Positions 5,466 to 10,211 of a DNA stretch of 10,211 bases are shown here, piece by piece. The translations under genes were made by a program, and so were the position numbers. This DNA is from Candidatus Neomicrothrix sp. UBA4742 (GTDB taxonomy: Bacteria > Actinomycetota > Acidimicrobiia > Acidimicrobiales > Acidimicrobilacustridaceae). Under the pieces are notes generated by a model, which saw only the letters and a list, made by a program, of their open reading frames with translations, did not search any database and was not told where the DNA came from. The stretch's first letter is position 1; the number at the start of each line of letters is the position of its first letter. The stretch covers positions 20,428-30,638 of the forward strand of contig DHIQ01000174.1 in NCBI GenBank assembly GCA_002403895.1, in the 5' to 3' direction.

Positions 5466-8126
5466 GTGTCCCACCTCACCGCCAACTCCAACGCCGGCGC
5501 CGATGCCGACCCCGCCGATGCCGACTCGGGTGCGGATCCCTACCGGCTGGCCCGCACCGCCGTCCCGTCGCGCTACGACCTCACCATCCAGCCCGACCTG
5601 GTGGCCTTCACCTTCGAGGGCAGCTGCATCACCACCATCGAGGTGACCGAGCGGGTCGACCGCATCGTGCTCAACGCCATCGAGCTCGACATCACCCACG
5701 CCGGGGTCGTCTTCGAGGACGGGCGCGCCATCGACGCCGCCCGCATCGAGCTGGACGAGACGAACGAACGCGCCACCCTCCACTTCGACACCCCCATCGA
5801 GGCCGGGACGCGAGTGCTGCACACCGAGTTCACCGGGACCCTGAACGACAAGCTCCACGGCTTCTACCGCAGCACGTTCACCGACACCGACGGGGTCGAC
5901 CAGGTCATCGCCACCACCCAGTTCGAAGCCACCGACGCCCGCCGGGCGTTCCCCTGTTGGGACGAGCCGGACTTCAAAGCCGTCTTCGGCATCACCCTCG
6001 TCATCGACCCCGACCTCACCGCGGTGTCCAATGGCGCCGAGGTGAGCCGCGCCCCCCGCGAGAGCGACGGGAAGCATGTCGTGCGCTTCGCCGACACCAT
6101 GATCATGTCCACCTACCTGGTGGCGTTCATCGTGGGCCCGCTGGAGATCACCGACCCGGTCGAGGTGTCGGGCACGCCCCTGCGCATCGTCTACCCCCGA
6201 GGCAAGGGTCACCTCACCACCTTCGCTCTCGAGGTCGGTGCCTTCTGCCTCGACTTCTTCGCCGAGTACTTCGGCGTGCCCTACCCCGGCGACAAGGTGG
6301 ATCTGGTAGCGGTGCCCGACTTCGCCTTCGGGGCCATGGAGAACCTGGGCTGCATCACGTTCCGAGAGGCGTTGTTGCTGGTCGAGCCGACCGAGGTGAC
6401 CCAGCCCGAGCTGCAGAACGTGACCGACGTGATCGCCCACGAGCTGGCCCACATGTGGTTCGGCGACCTGGTCACCATGAAGTGGTGGAACGGCATCTGG
6501 CTGAACGAAGCCTTCGCCACCTTCATGGAGATGACGGCCACCGATGCCTTCCGTCCCGAGTGGGACCGCTGGTCGTCGTTCGGGCTGAGCCGCACCATGG
6601 CCTTCGACACCGACGCGCTGGAGACAACCCGGCCCATCGAGTTCCCGGTGGTGTCCCCGGCCGACGCCGAGGGCATGTTCGACGTGCTGACCTACGAAAA
6701 GGGGGCGGCGGTCGTCCGCATGCTGGAGCAGTACCTGGGGGCCAACCCGTTCCGTGACGGCATCCGCCACTACATTGCCCAGCACGCCTACGCCAACACC
6801 GAGACCACCGACCTGTGGGACGCCATCGAGAGCGTGACCGAAGAACCGGTGCGCCGGATCATGGACAGTTGGATCTTCCAGGGCGGCTACCCACTCGTCA
6901 CCGTCGACCTGGTCAACGACGGCGGCACCCTGCGCTTCGGCCAGGAGCCCTTCGCCTACGCCGGCGACCTGGGCGAGGGCGAGGCTGCGGCCGAACGGCT
7001 GCTGGAGGCTCGCACGTGGGCGGTGCCCCTCATCTTCACCCAGGCCGCCGGCGACATCGTCACGTTCGAAAGGGAGCTCCTCGAAGGGGGTGGCCTGGAC
7101 GTGGCGCTGTTCGAGCCCGTCGACTGGGTGCTGGCCAACACCGAGGGCACCGGCTTCTATCGCGCCGCCTACGCGCCCGACCTGCGGGCCGCGCTGGTGG
7201 CCAAGGCCCAGACGGACCTGTCGCCCATCGAGCGCTACGGCCTCGTCGACGATGCCTGGGCGGCGGTGCTGGCCGATCGCATGACGGCCATGGAGTTCCT
7301 GGAGATGGCCGAGGCCTTCGCCGACGAAACCGACCTGTCGGTATGGCAACGCATCGTGGGCGCCCTGGGCGCGCTCGATCGCCTGGTCGAGGGCGAGGCC
7401 CGCGACGTGCTGGCCACCCGCATCGGGCTGCTGGTGCGTCCGGCCCTGCTGCGGCTCGGACTGACCCCGGCCGACGGCGAGTCCGACCGCGACCGCGAAC
7501 TGCGGGGCGTGCTCATCGAGGCTCTCGGTGTCCTGGCCGTCGACCCGGTCATTCGCACCGAGGCCCGAGCCCTGGTGGGGCTGGCCGACAGTGCCTCGAC
7601 TGGTGATCCCAGCGTGCTGGCGGCCTCGATCGCCGTGGTGGCCGCATCGGGTGGCGCCGAGGAGTTCGACGTCTTCGTGCAGCGGTTCCGCTCGGCGGCC
7701 ACGCCCCAGGAGGAGCTGCGGTACCTCTACGCCCTGGCCGGGTTCGAGGATCCGGCGCTGATGGACCGGCTGACGGCCATGACCCTGACCGACGAGATCC
7801 GGTCGCAGAACGCGCCGTACCTCCTGGCCCGGGCCATGGGCAACCGGGCGCAGGCTCCGCGTGCCTGGGCCTTCGTCCACGAGCACTGGGACGCGTTGGG
7901 CGAGCGCTTCCCCAGCAACAGCATCGTGCGCATGCTCAGCGGCATCCGCAGCCTGTCGGACCCGGCCGTGGCCCAGGACGTGTACGCCTTCTTCGAGGAA
8001 CACGAAGTCCCCCAGGGTGACAAGCAGCTGGCCCAGCATCTCGAGCGGCTGGAGGTCAACGTCGCGCTACGGGCCCGCACGTCCGACGAGCTGGCCCACT
8101 ACCTGGCTCACCATCCGGCGCACTGA
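5466..8126 (+). CDS. pepN: M1-family zinc aminopeptidase (aminopeptidase N)
   Basis: An 886-residue metallopeptidase that removes N-terminal amino acids from peptides, cytoplasmic since no signal peptide is seen. Residues 1-24 are an Asp/Ala-rich acidic extension; the M1 N-terminal beta domain begins near YRLARTAVPSRYDLTIQPD. The exopeptidase motif GAMEN is at 289-293. The zinc site HELAH is at 325-329, with the third ligand Glu348 (LNEAFA) at the canonical 18-residue interval and Glu326 as the general base. Tyr410 in LTYEKGA is the transition-state tyrosine. An ERAP1-like helical C-terminal domain starts near 553 (DWVLAN then GTGFYR), so the architecture is complete and of normal length. The GTG at 5466 has GGAG (5456-5459) six bases upstream. 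The metallophosphoesterase begins four bases after its stop. The long open frame on its opposite strand is a GC-bias artefact. Confidence 0.95.
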   Translation: MSHLTANSNAGADADPADADSGADPYRLARTAVPSRYDLTIQPDLVAFTFEGSCITTIEVTERVDRIVLNAIELDITHAGVVFEDGRAIDAARIELDETNERATLHFDTPIEAGTRVLHTEFTGTLNDKLHGFYRSTFTDTDGVDQVIATTQFEATDARRAFPCWDEPDFKAVFGITLVIDPDLTAVSNGAEVSRAPRESDGKHVVRFADTMIMSTYLVAFIVGPLEITDPVEVSGTPLRIVYPRGKGHLTTFALEVGAFCLDFFAEYFGVPYPGDKVDLVAVPDFAFGAMENLGCITFREALLLVEPTEVTQPELQNVTDVIAHELAHMWFGDLVTMKWWNGIWLNEAFATFMEMTATDAFRPEWDRWSSFGLSRTMAFDTDALETTRPIEFPVVSPADAEGMFDVLTYEKGAAVVRMLEQYLGANPFRDGIRHYIAQHAYANTETTDLWDAIESVTEEPVRRIMDSWIFQGGYPLVTVDLVNDGGTLRFGQEPFAYAGDLGEGEAAAERLLEARTWAVPLIFTQAAGDIVTFERELLEGGGLDVALFEPVDWVLANTEGTGFYRAAYAPDLRAALVAKAQTDLSPIERYGLVDDAWAAVLADRMTAMEFLEMAEAFADETDLSVWQRIVGALGALDRLVEGEARDVLATRIGLLVRPALLRLGLTPADGESDRDRELRGVLIEALGVLAVDPVIRTEARALVGLADSASTGDPSVLAASIAVVAASGGAEEFDVFVQRFRSAATPQEELRYLYALAGFEDPALMDRLTAMTLTDEIRSQNAPYLLARAMGNRAQAPRAWAFVHEHWDALGERFPSNSIVRMLSGIRSLSDPAVAQDVYAFFEEHEVPQGDKQLAQHLERLEVNVALRARTSDELAHYLAHHPAH

Positions 8127-8130
8127 CCCC

Positions 8131-9315
8131 GTGGTCTCGATCGAGCGGCGAGCCGACCCCTGGCTCTTCGCCGTCGAGGACACCACCGTCCAGCTCACCT
8201 GGTCGGGGCGCGGGGTTCGGGCTCGCACGTTGGAGGTAGGCGAACGCCGGATCGAGATTCCGGCCGCGCCGGGCCCCGATGCACTGGTGGTCGGCGAGCT
8301 CGATCCGGCCCGCGAGATCCGGTGGGTGGCCGGCTCGGGCCGCGGACAGACGGGCGCGCACACCCTGGCCAGCCCGCCTGGGCGCGAGCTGTTCCGCTTC
8401 GCCACCGTCAGCGACCTCCATTTTGGCGAGCGCAGCTTCGGGTACCGCAGCACGATCGTGGAACGGCCCAAGCCCGACCAGCCCCACCCCGAGCGCTCCA
8501 CCCGGGCGGCGTTGGCCGAGCTGGGGGCTTGGGGCGCGGAGGCGGTGGTGATCAAGGGGGACATCACCCACGGCGGCAAGCCCCGCCAATGGGATCGTTT
8601 CGCCGCCGTCATCGCCGAGACGGACCTGCCCGTGATCATGATTCCGGGCAACCACGACTCGGGCGAGGGTCGCCGTCATGAGCCGGGTGAACGGCCGCGT
8701 CAAACCGACGACGATCCCCCGGACCTTCAGCCGCCCATCACCGTGGCTGAGGCTCGCCGGCGCCTCGGCTTCGAGCCGGTCGGGCCGGTCCAGGTCCTCG
8801 ACGTGCCCGGCCTGCGCATCCTGGCCCTCGACACCACCGTGGCGGGCATGCGAGCGGGCCAGTTGAGTCACGTGACCGAGGAAGTCGCCGAGCGGGCCGC
8901 CGAAGCCGACACCCCGGTGTTCGTGGCCGTGCACCATCAACTGCTCACGCTGCCCGTCCCCCACCATCCCCCGCCCGGGATTCCCGCCGTGCAGTCCCGG
9001 CGGTTCCTCGATCGCCTGCAAGCGGCGAACCCAGCGGCGTTCGTGACCTCAGGCCACACCCATCGCCACCGTCGGCGGACGCACGGCACTGTGGTGCTCA
9101 CCGAGGTGGGCTCCCCCAAGGACTTCCCGGGGACGTGGGCCGGCTATGTGGTCCACGAAGGCGGCATCCGCCAGGTGGTGCGGCGGGTGGCCGCGCCGGA
9201 CATCCTGGCCTGGACCGACCGCACCGCCGCTGCCGCGCTCGGCGCCTGGGGCCGATGGTCCCCCGGCACCCTCGACGCCCGCTGCTTCACCCACGTCTGG
9301 CCGCGGCGCGGATGA
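8131..9315 (+). CDS. calcineurin-like metallophosphoesterase with N-terminal beta-rich extension
   Basis: A 394-residue predicted dinuclear-metal phosphoesterase. The metallophosphatase motifs appear in order: Asp95-x-His97 (SDLHFGE), Gly143-Asp144 (KGDITHGG), Gly173-Asn174-His175-Asp176 (PGNHDSG), His268/His269 (AVHHQ) and Gly308-His309-x-His311 (SGHTHRH). Residue 147, where many relatives have Asp, is His. Residues 1-88 precede the catalytic core and look beta-rich, with no signal peptide. The substrate (phosphodiester, phosphoprotein or phospholipid) cannot be told. The GTG at 8131 is the first plausible start after the aminopeptidase stop (gap four bases). There is no clear Shine-Dalgarno sequence, so translation is probably coupled to the upstream gene. 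The frame is open further upstream inside pepN, but that part lacks family similarity. Confidence 0.87.
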   Translation: MVSIERRADPWLFAVEDTTVQLTWSGRGVRARTLEVGERRIEIPAAPGPDALVVGELDPAREIRWVAGSGRGQTGAHTLASPPGRELFRFATVSDLHFGERSFGYRSTIVERPKPDQPHPERSTRAALAELGAWGAEAVVIKGDITHGGKPRQWDRFAAVIAETDLPVIMIPGNHDSGEGRRHEPGERPRQTDDDPPDLQPPITVAEARRRLGFEPVGPVQVLDVPGLRILALDTTVAGMRAGQLSHVTEEVAERAAEADTPVFVAVHHQLLTLPVPHHPPPGIPAVQSRRFLDRLQAANPAAFVTSGHTHRHRRRTHGTVVLTEVGSPKDFPGTWAGYVVHEGGIRQVVRRVAAPDILAWTDRTAAAALGAWGRWSPGTLDARCFTHVWPRRG

Positions 9316-9316
9316 A

Positions 9317-9341
9317 CCCGGCTGAAATCGGAGAGGCCGGG
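9317..9341. terminator. weak hairpin after the metallophosphoesterase gene
   Basis: CCCGGC (9317-9322) and GCCGGG (9336-9341) are perfect inverted arms separated by 13 bases, directly after the phosphoesterase stop codon and 32 bases before the glgX start. No U tract follows and the loop is large, so termination is uncertain. glgX could equally be read through from the aminopeptidase/phosphoesterase transcript, since no convincing separate promoter is visible in the 58-bp gap. Confidence 0.25.
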
Positions 9342-9373
9342 AGGAGCGCCCGTGGGTGGCACGGAGAAAGCGG

Positions 9374-10211
9374 GTGAGCGGCACGCCTCTAGACTCGGCC
9401 GCCGTGATGTTGTGGCCAGGCCAGCCGTTCCCGCTCGGCGCGACCTTTGACGGGAACGGCACCAACTTCTCCGTTTTCTCCGAGACGGCTGAGCGCGTCG
9501 AGCTCTGCCTGTTCGACGACGCCGGCGTGGAGAACTGTCACGACCTACCCGAAGTCACCGCGTTCATCCACCACGGCTACGTACCCGGGGTGCAGCCCGG
9601 CCAGCGCTACGGCTACCGGGTGCACGGTCCGTGGAAGCCCGAGCAGGGACTGCGGGCCAACCCGGCCAAGCTGCTCATCGACCCCTACGCCAAGGCGGTG
9701 GACGGCGCCGTCGACTGGAACGACGCCGTCTTCGACTACTGCTTCGACCAAGGGCCAGGCGGGCCACCCGACGACACCGACAGCGCGCCGTACATGCCCA
9801 AGTCGGTCGTCGCCAACCCCTACTTCGACTGGGGCGACGACCGGCCCCCGCGGGTGCCGTGGCACAAGACCCTTGTGTACGAGACCCACGTGCGGGGCCT
9901 CACCATGCGCCACCCCGACGTGCCCGAAGAGCAGCGGGGCACCTACTCCGGCGTGGCCAGCGAGCCGATCATCGAGCACCTCAAGGCCCTCGGGGTCACT
10001 GCCGTCGAGCTCATGCCTGTGCACCAGTTCATCGACGACCGCCGCCTCGTCGAGATGGGCCTGCGCAACTACTGGGGCTACAACTCCATCGCCTACCTGG
10101 CCCCCCACCATCTCTATGCCAGTTACGGCCAGCGGGGCCAGCAGGTTGCCGAGTTCAAGCAGATGGTCAAAACGCTGCACGCAGCGGACATCGAGGTGAT
10201 CCTCGACGTCG
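9374..10211 (+). CDS. glgX: glycogen debranching protein GlgX (partial, cut by window end)
   Basis: The first 279 codons of an isoamylase-type GH13 enzyme that hydrolyses alpha-1,6 branches of glycogen. The N-terminal CBM48 domain runs from about 13 to 100 (MLWPGQPFPLGATFDGNGTN, RYGYRVHGPW). The GH13 barrel begins near 165 (KTLVYETHVRGLT) and includes ALGVTAVELMPVHQF (206-219) and RNYWGYNS (231-238). The last residues, VILDV, begin conserved GH13 region I, so all catalytic residues lie beyond the window. The sequence closely resembles mycobacterial GlgX as I recall it. The GTG at 9374 is chosen because GGAG (9363-9366) precedes it by seven bases; the adjacent GTG and ATG at 9404 and 9407 have no ribosome binding site. 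In many actinobacteria glgX is followed by treY and treZ for trehalose synthesis, so those genes may follow here (inference). Confidence 0.93.
   Translation, partial: MSGTPLDSAAVMLWPGQPFPLGATFDGNGTNFSVFSETAERVELCLFDDAGVENCHDLPEVTAFIHHGYVPGVQPGQRYGYRVHGPWKPEQGLRANPAKLLIDPYAKAVDGAVDWNDAVFDYCFDQGPGGPPDDTDSAPYMPKSVVANPYFDWGDDRPPRVPWHKTLVYETHVRGLTMRHPDVPEEQRGTYSGVASEPIIEHLKALGVTAVELMPVHQFIDDRRLVEMGLRNYWGYNSIAYLAPHHLYASYGQRGQQVAEFKQMVKTLHAADIEVILDV

Noticed and set aside
5322..8039. Open frame of about 900 codons on the minus strand, continuous with the adenosine-kinase-like gene and opposite pepN
   Set aside because: The translation is Gly/Val/His/Glu-rich low-complexity sequence with no family match, as expected for the antisense of a GC-rich gene. 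The sense strand encodes a full M1 peptidase with all motifs, and the kinase has its own start and ribosome binding site at 5321.
8056..9021. 321-codon minus-strand open frame opposite the metallophosphoesterase
   Set aside because: The opposite strand carries all metallophosphoesterase motifs in order; this frame shows only GC-bias low-complexity sequence.
9404..9409. Alternative glgX starts GTG/ATG at 9404 and 9407
   Set aside because: No Shine-Dalgarno sequence is at a suitable distance, whereas GTG at 9374 has GGAG seven bases upstream. It cannot be fully excluded because conserved sequence starts just after 9407.
9352..9450. 32-codon plus-strand reading frame starting GTG with an upstream AGGAG, overlapping the start of glgX
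   Set aside because: It is too short and has no recognisable features. The GGAG nearer to 9374 serves the glgX frame, so this looks like chance in a purine-rich leader.
9545..10180. Open frames on both strands overlapping glgX
   Set aside because: They are shadows of glgX, which shows continuous similarity to the CBM48 and GH13 domains in its own frame to the end of the window.

Overview
The window looks like chromosomal DNA from a high-GC actinobacterium. The evidence is the strong G/C bias at third codon positions, GTG starts, a deazaflavin (F420)-type oxidoreductase, an actinobacterial GlgX, an apparent leaderless promoter and dense TetR regulation. An acidimicrobial lineage is plausible, but this is inference. 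There is no rRNA, tRNA, CRISPR array, insertion sequence or phage gene. Eight complete genes and one truncated gene fill almost all of it.

Left part (18-1367): a TetR-family repressor (minus) is divergent from a small F420/deazaflavin-dependent nitroreductase-family protein (plus). The 135-bp gap between them carries a good -35/-10 promoter bracketed by two near-identical 17-bp palindromes and an extra half-site. This is a compact repressor/target module.

Middle-left part (1369-4153, all minus strand): transcription runs from a second TetR regulator, through a ferritin-like diiron protein with two E-x29-ExxH metal motifs, to a crotonase that keeps the catalytic acids of delta3,5-delta2,4-dienoyl-CoA isomerase. 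The regulator has a promoter placed so that transcription should start at its GTG codon, with a palindrome between -35 and -10. Its stop codon overlaps the ribosome binding site of the diiron gene. A 12-bp perfect hairpin lies between the diiron and crotonase genes. Together they suggest a regulated fatty-acyl or acyl-CoA oxidation unit whose substrate is unknown. This is the least explained biology in the window.

Middle-right part (4237-9315): a large imperfect hairpin separates the regulator from a PfkB-family kinase of the adenosine-kinase type (minus). The kinase is divergent from an M1-family aminopeptidase (pepN-like, plus), and a 24-bp interrupted palindrome lies in the shared upstream region. 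The aminopeptidase is followed 4 bp later by a calcineurin-like metallophosphoesterase, probably translationally coupled.

Right end (9374 onward): the first 279 codons of the glycogen debranching enzyme glgX, cut off at the start of the first conserved GH13 catalytic motif.

Most of this is ordinary metabolism with well-formed regulatory sites. I do not see a clear new defence, mobile or secondary-metabolite system. The best leads are the tetR-diiron-isomerase cluster, the operator arrays and the AT-richer hairpin at 4237-4285.
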